Assembly: GCA_963805525.1 (NCBI GenBank)
Contig: CAWDUT010000007.1
Coordinates: 682,001-746,000 of the forward strand
Direction of reading: 5' to 3'
DNA from: DASQFQ01 sp963805525
Lineage (GTDB): Bacteria; Actinomycetota; Thermoleophilia; Solirubrobacterales; Solirubrobacteraceae
Length of the DNA: 64,000 nt
In this document: positions 1 to 7,881 of the stretch, one piece after another
Layout of the letters: every line of letters starts with the position of its first letter
How positions within the stretch are numbered: position 1 is the first letter of the stretch
Program-made: the position numbers and the translations under genes
The notes under the pieces: generated by a model
Seen by the model: only the letters and a program-made list of their open reading frames with translations
Told to the model about the DNA's origin: nothing
Database searches by the model: none

Positions 1-480
1 CCGGATCGTGATGCCGGGCTCCTCGGCCATCGCGCGGGCGGTCGCGCGCGGATCGCACTGGAGGTCGCCGGGGACCCAGGTCGCGCCGAGCACCTGGCCC
101 AGCGCGGGCTCGAGCGCGCGCGCCTGGCCGGGCTCGAGCAGCTCGCACTCCACGCCGCCCGCGCGCAGGCGCTCGATCCGGTCCGGCTCGGCGGCCAGCC
201 CGGCCTCGGTACGGTGGACGATCAGCGCGCCCTTGCGCCGGATACCCGCCCGCTCGCCGTACGCGGCCTCGATCTCGTCGTAGGCGGCGCGGCCGAGGAC
301 CGCGAGGTCGAGTTCCGGCCCCGCGTCCTTGTCCGCGCACAGCACGTTGCCCTCGCCGAGCCCGGTGGTGCCGCCGGAGACCTCGCCGGCGTCGATGAGT
401 TCGACCTCGACGCCCCGCCGGGCAAGCGCCCGCGCGGTCGCGGCGCCGACGATGCCGGCGCCCACCACCGCGACCCTCAA
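1..480 (-). CDS. FAD-dependent D-amino-acid (D-hydroxyproline) dehydrogenase/oxidase, 3' part outside window
   Basis: Only the first 160 residues are present because the window edge cuts the gene. It opens with the dinucleotide-binding motif VGAGIVGAATARAL near residues 6-19, followed by an acidic strand end (ELIDAGEVSGGTTG), as in the DAO superfamily (glycine oxidase, D-amino-acid dehydrogenase). The start is TTG at 480-478; the same frame meets a TGA two codons upstream, so no longer form is possible. It follows a 4-hydroxyproline epimerase and a pyrroline-4-hydroxy-2-carboxylate deaminase-like gene on the same strand. The inferred role is therefore oxidation of cis-4-hydroxy-D-proline. Substrate is inferred from context; the fold is clear. 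Confidence 0.8.
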   Translation of the reverse strand, partial: MRVAVVGAGIVGAATARALARRGVEVELIDAGEVSGGTTGLGEGNVLCADKDAGPELDLAVLGRAAYDEIEAAYGERAGIRRKGALIVHRTEAGLAAEPDRIERLRAGGVECELLEPGQARALEPALGQVLGATWVPGDLQCDPRATARAMAEEPGITIR

Positions 481-514
481 CCCTCAACCCGCCTCAAGGG
501 GTCTGACCCCTTCA
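473..514 (-). repeat. REP-like palindromic repeat, copy 1
   Basis: Read on the minus strand this holds GGGGTCAGACCCC, then TGAGG, two variable bases and GGTTGAGGGTT. The same string recurs on the plus strand at 25458-25489. This copy starts at the stop codon of the epimerase gene and runs into the TTG start of the oxidoreductase gene. Its inverted arms are AAGGGGTC and GACCCCTT at 496-512. Such short palindromes at gene ends resemble REP elements; no REP-type transposase is visible in the window. Confidence 0.7.
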
Positions 515-1510
515 GAGCGTGAACCCGGCGGGGAAGGGGTCGCTCGGGTCGAGCAGGTACTGGCCCATCCCGGTGATCCACGCGCGGCCGGTGATCTCGG
601 GGATGACTGCGGCACGGCCGCCCACCTCGGTCTCGCCGACCAGCCGGCCGGTGAACCGCGTCCCGATCACCGACTCGTGCACGAAGTCGGTGTTCAGCGC
701 CAGCTCGCCGCGGGCGTGCAGCTGCGCCATCCGCGCGCTCGTGCCGGTGCCGCAGGGCGAGCGGTCGAGCCAGCCCGGGTGGATCGAGACGGCCGCGCGG
801 GCGTCGGCGCCGTCGTGGCCGGGCGCGGTGAAGATGACGTGGCGCAGGCCGGCGATCCGCTCGTCCGCCGGATGCACGGGGCGGTCCTGGGCCTCAATCG
901 CGGCCATCACGCGCGCGCCCGCGTCGATCAGCTCCGGCGCGCGCTCGGGGTCGACCTCGAGCTCCAGCGTCGCGGCGTCGACGATCGCGTAGAAGTTGCC
1001 GCCGAACGCGAGGTCGTAGACGAGCGGCCCGTCCGGCAGCTCCACGATCGCGTCGCGCCGCTCCAGGAACGCGGGCACGTTGCGCAGTGTCACCGCCGTC
1101 GCGGCGCCCTCGCTCACCGCCACCCGCACCTCGACCAGCCCGGCGGGCGTGTCGAGCCGGATCACCGTCTCCGGCTCGGTGACCGCCACCATCCCCGTCT
1201 CCACCAGCACGGTCGCGACCCCGATCGTTCCGTGCCCGCACATCGGCAGGCAGCCGGAGACCTCGATGAATAGGACGCCCCAGTCGGCGTCGTCGCGGGT
1301 CGGGGGCTGGAGGATCGCGCCCGACATTGCGCCGTGCCCGCGGGGCTCGCGCATCAGCAGCCGCCGCAGATCGTCCAGCTCGGCCTCGAAGTGGGCCTTG
1401 CGCTCGAGCATCGTCGCGCCGGGCAGCGGGCCCACGCCGCCGGTGACGACGCGGGTCGGCATGCCCTCGGTGTGCGAGTCGACGGCGGCGAAGACGCGCG
1501 CCGCCCTCAA
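512..1510 (-). CDS. 4-hydroxyproline 2-epimerase (proline racemase family)
   Basis: 332-residue member of the proline racemase family, which interconverts trans-4-hydroxy-L-proline and cis-4-hydroxy-D-proline by two-base catalysis. Both catalytic cysteines are visible: Cys91 in MCGHGTIG and Cys253 in DRSPCGTGTSARMA. The second Cys argues for an epimerase rather than a trans-3-hydroxyproline dehydratase, which has Thr or Ser there. The start is TTG at 1510, overlapping the upstream gene's TGA as TTGA and preceded by AGGAGG at 7-base spacing. The neighbouring lyase and FAD oxidoreductase complete a hydroxyproline route. Proline as substrate cannot be excluded from sequence alone. Confidence 0.88.
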   Translation of the reverse strand: MRAARVFAAVDSHTEGMPTRVVTGGVGPLPGATMLERKAHFEAELDDLRRLLMREPRGHGAMSGAILQPPTRDDADWGVLFIEVSGCLPMCGHGTIGVATVLVETGMVAVTEPETVIRLDTPAGLVEVRVAVSEGAATAVTLRNVPAFLERRDAIVELPDGPLVYDLAFGGNFYAIVDAATLELEVDPERAPELIDAGARVMAAIEAQDRPVHPADERIAGLRHVIFTAPGHDGADARAAVSIHPGWLDRSPCGTGTSARMAQLHARGELALNTDFVHESVIGTRFTGRLVGETEVGGRAAVIPEITGRAWITGMGQYLLDPSDPFPAGFTL

Positions 1511-2394
1511 GCGGCGACCTCCTGGCCGCGCAGCGCGCCGAGCGCGGCGTCGAGGATCGCGCGCTCCTCGGCCGTGAGCTCCATCCGCGGCGGCCGGCAG
1601 GGCCCGCCGACGCGGCCGACCGCGTCCTGCGCCGCCTTGAAGTACTGGACGAGCTTGGGCGTCATGTCGAGCCGCGCGAGCGGGAGGATGCGCGTGTTGA
1701 TCTCGCGCGCGGCCTCGAGCTCGCCGTCGACCACATGGCGCTGCAGCGCGACGCACTCCTCGGGCGCCACGTTCGAGACCCCGGAGATCCAGCCGGTGGC
1801 GCCGGCGGCGAACCCCTCGAGCGCCCAGTCGTCGCCGCCCACCAGAACCTCCAGGTCGGAGGCGGTCAGCGCCGCGATCCGCCGCGCGTCGCCCGAGCAC
1901 TCCTTGACCGCCACGACGGGGTCGACCTCGCGCGCGAGCCGCAGGATGAAGCCCGGCAGCAGGTCGGTCCCGCCGCTCGCGACGGGGTTGTTGTAGACCA
2001 TGATCGGCAGGTCGGTGGTCGCCGCCACGGCCGCGAAGAAGGCGAGCACCTCGCGCTCGTCGCCGCCGTAGAGCAGCGGTGGCAGCAGCATCACGGCACC
2101 CGCTCCCGCAGCGGCGGCGTCGCGCGCGTAGGCGACCGCGGCCTCGGGGTTCTGGGCGGAGACGCCGGCGGTCACGGTCGCGCGGCCGCCCGCGGCGTCC
2201 ACGAGCGCCTCGATGACGGTGCGGCGCTCGGCCGCCGACAGGCTGCCGGCCTCGCCCATCGTGCCGTTGCCGACCAGGCCGGTCAGCCCGGCGTCGAGCA
2301 GCGAGCGGGCGTTGCCTTTGAGTGCGTCGAGATCGACCTCCCCGTGGGCGTCGAACGGGGTGGTGACGGCAGGGATGACTCCGGGGAATCGCAT
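1507..2394 (-). CDS. DHDPS-family lyase, probable 1-pyrroline-4-hydroxy-2-carboxylate deaminase
   Basis: 295-residue TIM-barrel protein of the DapA/N-acetylneuraminate lyase family. The Schiff-base lysine lies in VVAVKECSGD (about residue 160) and the catalytic tyrosine in MVYNNPVASGG; the phosphate/carboxylate loop region reads GLVGNGTMGEAGSL near the N-terminus. Next to a hydroxyproline epimerase, the likely reaction is deamination of pyrroline-4-hydroxy-2-carboxylate to alpha-ketoglutarate semialdehyde. A housekeeping DapA role is less likely in this setting. ATG 2394 is chosen because the conserved RFPGVIPAVTTPF start follows it; an upstream GTG would add a basic 15-residue tail with no family support. 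First gene of the cluster. Confidence 0.82.
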   Translation of the reverse strand: MRFPGVIPAVTTPFDAHGEVDLDALKGNARSLLDAGLTGLVGNGTMGEAGSLSAAERRTVIEALVDAAGGRATVTAGVSAQNPEAAVAYARDAAAAGAGAVMLLPPLLYGGDEREVLAFFAAVAATTDLPIMVYNNPVASGGTDLLPGFILRLAREVDPVVAVKECSGDARRIAALTASDLEVLVGGDDWALEGFAAGATGWISGVSNVAPEECVALQRHVVDGELEAAREINTRILPLARLDMTPKLVQYFKAAQDAVGRVGGPCRPPRMELTAEERAILDAALGALRGQEVAA

Positions 2395-2417
2395 GCCGCG
2401 GAGTATCCCGCGCTTGA

Positions 2418-3076
<659 letters not shown>

Positions 3077-3080
<4 letters not shown>

Positions 3081-3643
3081 GCTCGACGATGGACGATCCG
3101 TACGCGGTCCTCGGCGTCAGGCCCGGCGCGCCCGCCGACGAGCTCGCGGCCGCCTACCGCTCGCAGGCCAAGCGCTGGCACCCGGACCGCAACCCCGACG
3201 AGGAGTCGGCGCGGCGGATGGCGCAGGTCAACGCGGCCTACGACCTGTTGCGGGCGGGCGGGGAGAGCCCGGCGCCGCCGCGCGCGCCCGTGAAGGACGT
3301 CTCGAACGCGGTGCGCCGCGCTCTGGGGGCCGAGCTGCTGGAGGCGCTCGAGGCCGGCGAGGAGGTCCGCCTGGTCACTCCGACCTCAACCTGGTCGAGT
3401 GCGCGGGCGGTGCTGGTGGTGACCGACCGGCGCCTGCTGTGGCTGCTCGACGACGTCGTGACCGCGCGCGTGGGGTGGCTGCGCTTCTCGCGGATCGCCT
3501 CGATCCGCTCGCAGCTGCGGCGCCCGCGGCGGCGCGTGGCCGTGCTGCGGGTGGAGGCCGACGACGGGCGGCGGTTCGCGTTCGCCGAGCTGCGGCCGCC
3601 GACCGCCGACGCGATCATCCGCCAGGTGCAGGCGGCGGCCTGA
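3077..3643 (+). CDS. DnaJ-domain protein with C-terminal PH-like domain
   Basis: 188 residues. Residues 5-60 form a J domain with the HPD signature in WHPDRNPDEES, which in this family stimulates the ATPase of DnaK-type chaperones. There is no Gly/Phe region and no zinc-finger module, so it is not DnaJ itself. Residues 75-188 are rich in beta strands (RLVTPTSTWSSARAVLVVT, RRLLWLLDD, RRVAVLRVE) and resemble bacterial PH-like (YokE-type) domains. GTG 3077 overlaps the SDR stop; an ATG four codons later is possible. The stop overlaps the next gene as TGATG. The C-terminal domain assignment is inference. Confidence 0.78.
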
Positions 3644-4869
3644 TGCGCGATCGCCGCGGGCTGGCGGTGCTCGCCACCGGCCACCTGTGGGCCGACTTCC
3701 TGCAGGGCTCGATCCCGGCGCTGATCCCGTTCCTGATCGCGGAGCGCGGCTACTCCTACGCGGCGGCGGGAGCGCTGGTGCTGGCTTCGAGCGTCGGCTC
3801 GTCCCTCATCCAGCCCGTGTTCGGGGTCGCGTCGGACCGGCTCGCGCTGCCGTGGCTGATGCCGGCGGGGCTGTTCGTGGGCGGGCTGGGGCTGGCGTGC
3901 GTGGGCTGGACGGAGTCGTACCCGGCGACCGTCGCCGCCGTGGCGGTGAGCGGGCTGGGCGTGGCGGCGTTCCATCCCGAGGGGGCGCGCTACGCGAACT
4001 ACGTGTCGCGCGGGGAGCGGGGGCGCGGGATGAGCATGTTCTCGCTGGGCGGCAACGCGGGCTTCGCCCTGGGGCCGCTGCTGATGACGCCGGCGGTACT
4101 GGCGTTCGGGCTGCACGGCACCGCGCTGGCGCTGATCCCGCTGTGGCTGGGCGCGGGGCTGCTGCTGGCGGAGCTGGCGCGGCTGCGGACGTTCGCTCCG
4201 GCCGCGCGCGCCGGCTCTGTGAACGGCAACGGGCGCCACGACCCGGATCTCATCGGCCCGTTCGCGCGACTCGGCTCGGTGGTCGGGCTGCGCTCGGTCG
4301 TGTTCTTCGGCCTGCAGGCGTTCGTGCCGGTCTACTTCGCGCACCAGCTGGGGACGAGCGAGGCGGCCGGCAACGCGGCGCTGTCGGTGATGCTCGTCGC
4401 GGGCGCGGGCGGGACCTACGTGGGCGGGCGGCTGATGGACCGGATCGGGCGGCGGGTGATCCTCGTGGGCTCGATGGCGCTGCTGTGCCCGCTGCTCGTC
4501 GCGTTCCTGCTCGTGGGGCGCTGGCCGGCGACCGCGCTGCTGGTCGGCATCGGCTTCGTGGTGATCTCGAACTTCTCGGTCACGGTCGTGATGGGCCAGG
4601 AGTACATGCCGAGCCGGCTCGGGCTCGCCTCGGGGATCATGCTCGGCGCCGCGATCGGGTTCGGCGGCGTCGCCGCGGCGGCGCTGGGCGCGCTCGCCGA
4701 CGCCACGAGCCTGGACACGACGCTGTGGGTGATCGCGCTGACGCCGCTGCCGGCGCTGCTGCTCGCGCTGTCTTTGCCGCCGACCTCGACCGACCGCCGG
4801 CTGCGCGCGGAGAGACACGAAAGCCCCGCTGGTGCGGGGCCCTCCGTGCCGGTCATGGATCACCACTAA
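3643..4869 (+). CDS. MFS transporter, Fsr (fosmidomycin resistance)-like
   Basis: 408-residue major facilitator with about 12 hydrophobic segments. The N-terminus, GHLWADFLQGSIPALIPFL, matches the Fsr/YnfM-type MFS group, and AAFHPEGARYANYVS resembles its conserved AAFHPE loop. It would act as a cytoplasmic-membrane exporter; the substrate is unknown. Translation is coupled to the preceding J-domain gene (TGATG). The last 20 or so residues are polar and are encoded across the minus-strand terminator at 4815-4840, so protein-coding and RNA signals overlap here. The functional protein may not need this tail. Confidence 0.82.
   Translation: MRDRRGLAVLATGHLWADFLQGSIPALIPFLIAERGYSYAAAGALVLASSVGSSLIQPVFGVASDRLALPWLMPAGLFVGGLGLACVGWTESYPATVAAVAVSGLGVAAFHPEGARYANYVSRGERGRGMSMFSLGGNAGFALGPLLMTPAVLAFGLHGTALALIPLWLGAGLLLAELARLRTFAPAARAGSVNGNGRHDPDLIGPFARLGSVVGLRSVVFFGLQAFVPVYFAHQLGTSEAAGNAALSVMLVAGAGGTYVGGRLMDRIGRRVILVGSMALLCPLLVAFLLVGRWPATALLVGIGFVVISNFSVTVVMGQEYMPSRLGLASGIMLGAAIGFGGVAAAALGALADATSLDTTLWVIALTPLPALLLALSLPPTSTDRRLRAERHESPAGAGPSVPVMDHH
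4815..4840 (-). terminator. Intrinsic terminator, minus strand
   Basis: Stem GCCCCGC / GCGGGGC (4834-4840 with 4823-4829) and a 4-base loop, followed on the minus strand by TTTCGTGTCT. There is no T run on the plus side. It would terminate a transcript coming from 5030, not the MFS gene. Confidence 0.7.
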
Positions 4870-5030
4870 CTACTTCGTCCCAGGACTTTGGTGTCTTGCC
4901 TGGGCGGCGTGACACTCCCGGCCGCCTGGACAGGCCGCCGGCGCTGGGCCGGCGCGTTGCCGCGGCTGGAGCTCCTTGCGGGCTCCCAGGCCGAGTGGGC
5001 GATCCGCCGTGGGCAAAGCCTAACGGCGGG
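4815..5030 (-). ncRNA. Candidate structured non-coding RNA (about 215 nt)
   Basis: The gap between the MFS and arginase-like genes has strong RNA-folding signals. A closing helix pairs GGATC/CCACT (4857-4861, 4863-4867) with AGTGG/GATCC (4994-4998, 5001-5005). A hairpin pairs 5004-5010 with 5023-5029. Two interleaved helices, CCCAGG/CCTGGG (4879-4884 with 4899-4904) and GTGTC/GACAC (4891-4895 with 4911-4915), form an H-type pseudoknot. Only the minus strand ends in an intrinsic terminator, at 4815-4840. I could not match it to 6S, SRP, RNase P, tmRNA or a riboswitch I know. The length is like raiA-motif RNAs, but that is not established. Confidence 0.5.
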
Positions 5031-5051
5031 CGGGATCGAGATGATGGTCAA

Positions 5052-5927
5052 GTGACCCGGGTGACGATCGTGGGAGCTCCCACCAGCGCGGGCGCCTATG
5101 CGCCGGGGCAGGAGGAGGGGCCGCGGGCGCTGCGCGAGGCGGGGCTGCTCGACGCGCTGGTGGCCGGCGGTGTCGAGGTGAAGGACGCGGGTGACGTGGA
5201 GGCGTTCCGCTGGGCGCCTGACCCGGATCGCCCGCGCGCCGCGAACCTGGGCGCCGTGGCCGACCGGGCGCGACAGGTGGCCGCGCTTGTCGCCGGGGCG
5301 GACAGCACGGTGCTCGTGCTCGGCGGCGATTGCACGGTTGAGCTCGGCACCGTCGCGGGGTTGCGCGACCGGGTGGAGAGGCTCGGGCTGGTCTACCTCG
5401 ACCTGCACGCCGACCTCAACGTCCCCTCGAGCGTCGTCGACGGCGCCCTGGACTGGATGGGGGTCGCGCACCTGCTGGACGTCGACGGAGCCGAGAGCGA
5501 GCTCGCCGGCATCGGGTCCTCGCGGCCGCTGCTCGACGACGACCAGCTCGTCTTCCTCGGCATCAAGCCCGGCACCGAGTTCGAGCAGGCGACGATCGAG
5601 CAGCGTGGTCTGGCGGTCGTCGATGTCGACGCCCTCGGCGCGGATCCCGCGGGCGCCGCCGCGCAGGCACTCGGCGCGCTCGAAGGATGCGACGCCGTCG
5701 CCGTGCACTTCGACGTCGACCTCGTCCACTTCCTCGACGCGCCGCTGGCCGAGAACACCGACCGCGAGGGGGTCACGCTCGACGCCGCCGCCAACGCCCT
5801 GCGCGTCCTCACGGCCGACCCGCGCTTCCGCGCGCTGACCGTCACCGAGTTCAACCCGTTCCATGGCGCCGCCGACGGGTCCACGACCCGGCGGCTCGTC
5901 GAGGTGCTCGCTCGCGCGCTCTCCTGA
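5052..5927 (+). CDS. Arginase/agmatinase-fold protein (ureohydrolase superfamily)
   Basis: 291 residues with the ureohydrolase landmarks: LGGDCTVELG, then YLDLHADLN (the DxHxD manganese ligands) and AVHFDVDLVHFLDAPL (the DxD ligands). The family's first metal ligand, His of GGDHS, is Cys here (GGDC). Family members hydrolyse arginine, agmatine or related guanidino compounds to urea. The Cys substitution and the absence of arginine-metabolism neighbours make the substrate uncertain. GTG 5052 is used as start. The stop overlaps the next ATG (TGATG), so it is co-translated with the GH5 gene. Confidence 0.78.
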   Translation: MTRVTIVGAPTSAGAYAPGQEEGPRALREAGLLDALVAGGVEVKDAGDVEAFRWAPDPDRPRAANLGAVADRARQVAALVAGADSTVLVLGGDCTVELGTVAGLRDRVERLGLVYLDLHADLNVPSSVVDGALDWMGVAHLLDVDGAESELAGIGSSRPLLDDDQLVFLGIKPGTEFEQATIEQRGLAVVDVDALGADPAGAAAQALGALEGCDAVAVHFDVDLVHFLDAPLAENTDREGVTLDAAANALRVLTADPRFRALTVTEFNPFHGAADGSTTRRLVEVLARALS

Positions 5928-6796
5928 TGGAACGCGGGATCAACGTCGGCGGGGCGTTCGACCGCCGCGACGGCCTGCCGGGATGGCAGGTCGGGCCGGA
6001 GGTGCTGGACGCGATCGCGGCGGCCGGCTTCTCGGGCGTTCGGCTGCCGGTGCGGTGGGCGAACGCAAGCCTCGCGGAGGTCGCGGAGGTCGTCGAGGCA
6101 GCGGTGACACGGGGTCTCTCCGTCGTCGTCACCAACCACCACGACGACGAGGCCATGGCGGAGGGGTACGGCGCGGCGGGGCGGCTGGCCGAGTTGTGGC
6201 GCGGCATCGCGACTCAGTTCCTCGGCGTTCGCGGTGAGCTGGCCTTCGAGCTGCTGAACGAGCCGCTCATGAGCGCGGCGGACTGGAACGGGTTGCTCCC
6301 GGCGGTTCTGGCGTCGGTGCGCGAGGTCGATTCCGATCGCTTGGTCGTGGTGGGCGGCGCGGACGCGAGCAGCGTCGCCGGGCTGCGGCAGCTCGAGCTG
6401 CCCGCGGACGACCGGCTGGTGGCCACGGTCCACTACTACGAGCCCTTTCGCTTCACGCACCAGGGAGCGGGCTGGCTGCCGGGCGCGGACGCCTGGCTCG
6501 GCGCCACCTGGGGCACGGCCGCCGACCGCGCGGCCGTCACCGCGGACCTCTCGGAGGCCGTTGCATGGGCGACCGAGCGCGGCGTGCCGCTCTATTTCGG
6601 CGAGTTCGGCGTCGTGACGGCGGCCGACCGGGCCTCGCGGCTGCGCTGGACGGCGTGGGTGCGGCACGAGCTCGAACGCCTCGGGATCCCGTGGGCGTAT
6701 TGGGACCTCGCGACCGAGTTCGGCGCCTACGACCTCGAGCGAGGCGCGTGGGACGCCGAACTGCTCGACACGTTGGTCGGGGTAGAAGTTCCATAA
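5927..6796 (+). CDS. Glycoside hydrolase family 5-like (cellulase fold)
   Basis: 289 residues forming a clan-A TIM barrel. The acid/base Glu is in ELLNEPLMSA (about residue 109) and the nucleophile Glu in LYFGEFGVVT (about residue 224). Other GH5 landmarks are GFSGVRLPVRWA, VHYYEPFRFTHQG and WAYWDLATEFGAYD. No signal peptide is seen, so the enzyme is probably cytoplasmic and acts on an imported beta-glucan oligosaccharide or glucoside. It starts at the TGATG overlap with the arginase-like gene and ends the plus-strand operon that began at the SDR. The last visible function before the gene-poor stretch. Confidence 0.85.
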   Translation: MERGINVGGAFDRRDGLPGWQVGPEVLDAIAAAGFSGVRLPVRWANASLAEVAEVVEAAVTRGLSVVVTNHHDDEAMAEGYGAAGRLAELWRGIATQFLGVRGELAFELLNEPLMSAADWNGLLPAVLASVREVDSDRLVVVGGADASSVAGLRQLELPADDRLVATVHYYEPFRFTHQGAGWLPGADAWLGATWGTAADRAAVTADLSEAVAWATERGVPLYFGEFGVVTAADRASRLRWTAWVRHELERLGIPWAYWDLATEFGAYDLERGAWDAELLDTLVGVEVP

Positions 6797-7104
6797 CGCC
6801 GGGCCCAGGCGCGCACGGCCTGACTGACCCGTCGGCCGCACGGCGTCCGGCATCAACGCAAGCCACGACTCACGCGATTGGAGCCCCGTGCGCAGTCGCG
6901 ATCCTCGAGCGACCGGCCGTCGGTGATCGTGAGGCCGTTCACGCTTCGCGGCGTCGGCGGGGGGTGCCTCAGTTCAGCGTTGAGCGCGGTCTCGTGAACG
7001 GCCCTACACGAATGCAGCTTGCATGCTCGATAAGGCGTATTAGGTAAACAACGAACGAGAGTTCCGCCGCTCCGAAGGCTACGCTTTGCAGGTGTTTCGT
7101 GCGA
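6797..7104. other. Gene-poor stretch, no recognisable coding sequence
   Basis: About 300 bases between the GH5 stop and the endonuclease remnant. Base composition drops near 7020-7060 (TAAGGCGTATTAGGTAAAC), unlike the surrounding GC-rich genes. No open frame gives a family-like protein. It contains the inverted repeat listed separately. Confidence 0.6.
6933..7003. repeat. Perfect 11-bp inverted repeat with 49-base spacer
   Basis: GGCCGTTCACG at 6933-6943 and CGTGAACGGCC at 6993-7003 are exact complements. It sits in non-coding DNA about 100 bases upstream of the LAGLIDADG remnant. It may be a mobile-element end, an operator pair or a stem; sequence alone does not decide. Confidence 0.55.
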
Positions 7105-7410
7105 TTTCGGAAGCTGAGGGCCATTTCGTAGCGGGCTTCATCGAGGCGAGGGGCATTTCGGCATCGCCGAGGCCAACGGCGGTCGATCGTTCCGCTGCCT
7201 GATGTCGCTGCGGGTCCGCGACGACGACACGCCGCTCCTCGAATGGCTGCGCGACAAGCGGGCTTGGCTCGTTGCAGCGGTCACGCGCGGCGCCGCTTCG
7301 ACGTCCGCCCGGCCATCGTCGTCACCCGCGCCGAGCTCCTCCGAGGCACTCCGCGACTACCTTGCAAGCGGTCGCCGACAGGTATCCGCACGTTATGTCG
7401 CCTCCGGTGA
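7105..7410 (+). pseudogene. Decayed LAGLIDADG-type homing endonuclease
   Basis: Three frames together spell a LAGLIDADG-family protein. Frame one gives EGHFVAGFIEARG up to about 7153. After a one-base shift the next frame gives HFGIAEANGGRSFRCLMSL and RVRDDDTPLLEWLRD (7151-7255). Restoring one more base gives SGLGSLQRV. A third frame gives DVRPAIVVTRAELLR (about 7299-7343), and the second frame returns with ALRDYLAS. The expected GFIEGEGHFGIAEA core, holding the acidic catalytic residue, is interrupted by a single missing G near 7147. With at least three frameshifts and no start, this is a pseudogene. The family was recognised by motif only. Confidence 0.72.
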
Positions 7411-7512
7411 TCTGCCCGGCAACCGAGGCAGACACGGCCGCGTCGACCTCGTCGTACCTGCGTTATGCTCGTCCGAGCGAGGTCCGTGGGTTGCAGACAG
7501 GTTGCGGCCGCT

Positions 7513-7881
7513 CTACCCCGGCAACCAACCGAGCGCGTCCCGTGTCGCGCGCGGGAGCTTCTCGACGACGAGGTCGTAGGAGTCCTCGACCATGTCGATG
7601 ATCATCTGGTCAGGCAGCGAGCCGTCGCAGAGCACGGTGTTCCAGTGGCGCTTGTTGAGGTGGTAGCCCGGGCGGACGGTGGCGGGGAAGTCGCGGCGCA
7701 GCTGCTCGGCCAGCGGCGGCTCGCACTTCAATGAGACCTCCAGCGGCGTCCGATCGAGCGCGCTCAGCAGGAACACCTTGCCCTCGACCTTGAAAACCGT
7801 CGTCTGCGGCCCGAACGGCCGTTCCTCGGTCACACCCGGCCGCGCCAGGCACCAGGAGCGGACCGCGGCGGCGTCGATCAC
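7513..7881 (-). CDS. MmcQ/YjbR family protein
   Basis: 122-residue small CyaY-like-fold protein. Family hallmarks are WCLARPGVTEERPFGP near the start, KVEGKVFLLSAL, and RPGYHLNKRHWNTVLCDG followed by a C-terminal helix with MIIDMVEDSYDLVV. MmcQ/YjbR proteins are often annotated as DNA-binding, but a specific function is not established. GTG 7881 overlaps the TGA of the upstream NudC gene (GTGA), so the two are translationally coupled. It ends just after the endonuclease remnant, on the opposite strand. Confidence 0.85.
   Translation of the reverse strand: MIDAAAVRSWCLARPGVTEERPFGPQTTVFKVEGKVFLLSALDRTPLEVSLKCEPPLAEQLRRDFPATVRPGYHLNKRHWNTVLCDGSLPDQMIIDMVEDSYDLVVEKLPRATRDALGWLPG

Noticed and set aside
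512..1510. trans-3-hydroxy-L-proline dehydratase
   Set aside because: That enzyme lacks the second catalytic Cys; here Cys253 is present in SPCGTGT.
3238..4866. Long minus-strand open frame opposite the J-domain and MFS genes
   Set aside because: Arg/Pro/Gln-rich shadow typical of the opposite strand of GC-rich genes; the plus strand encodes clear families.
4815..5030. 6S, SRP, RNase P, 5S or tmRNA identity for the structured RNA
   Set aside because: None of the conserved strings (for example the SRP apical GGAA loop, RNase P core, tmRNA acceptor end, 5S loop sequences) are present.
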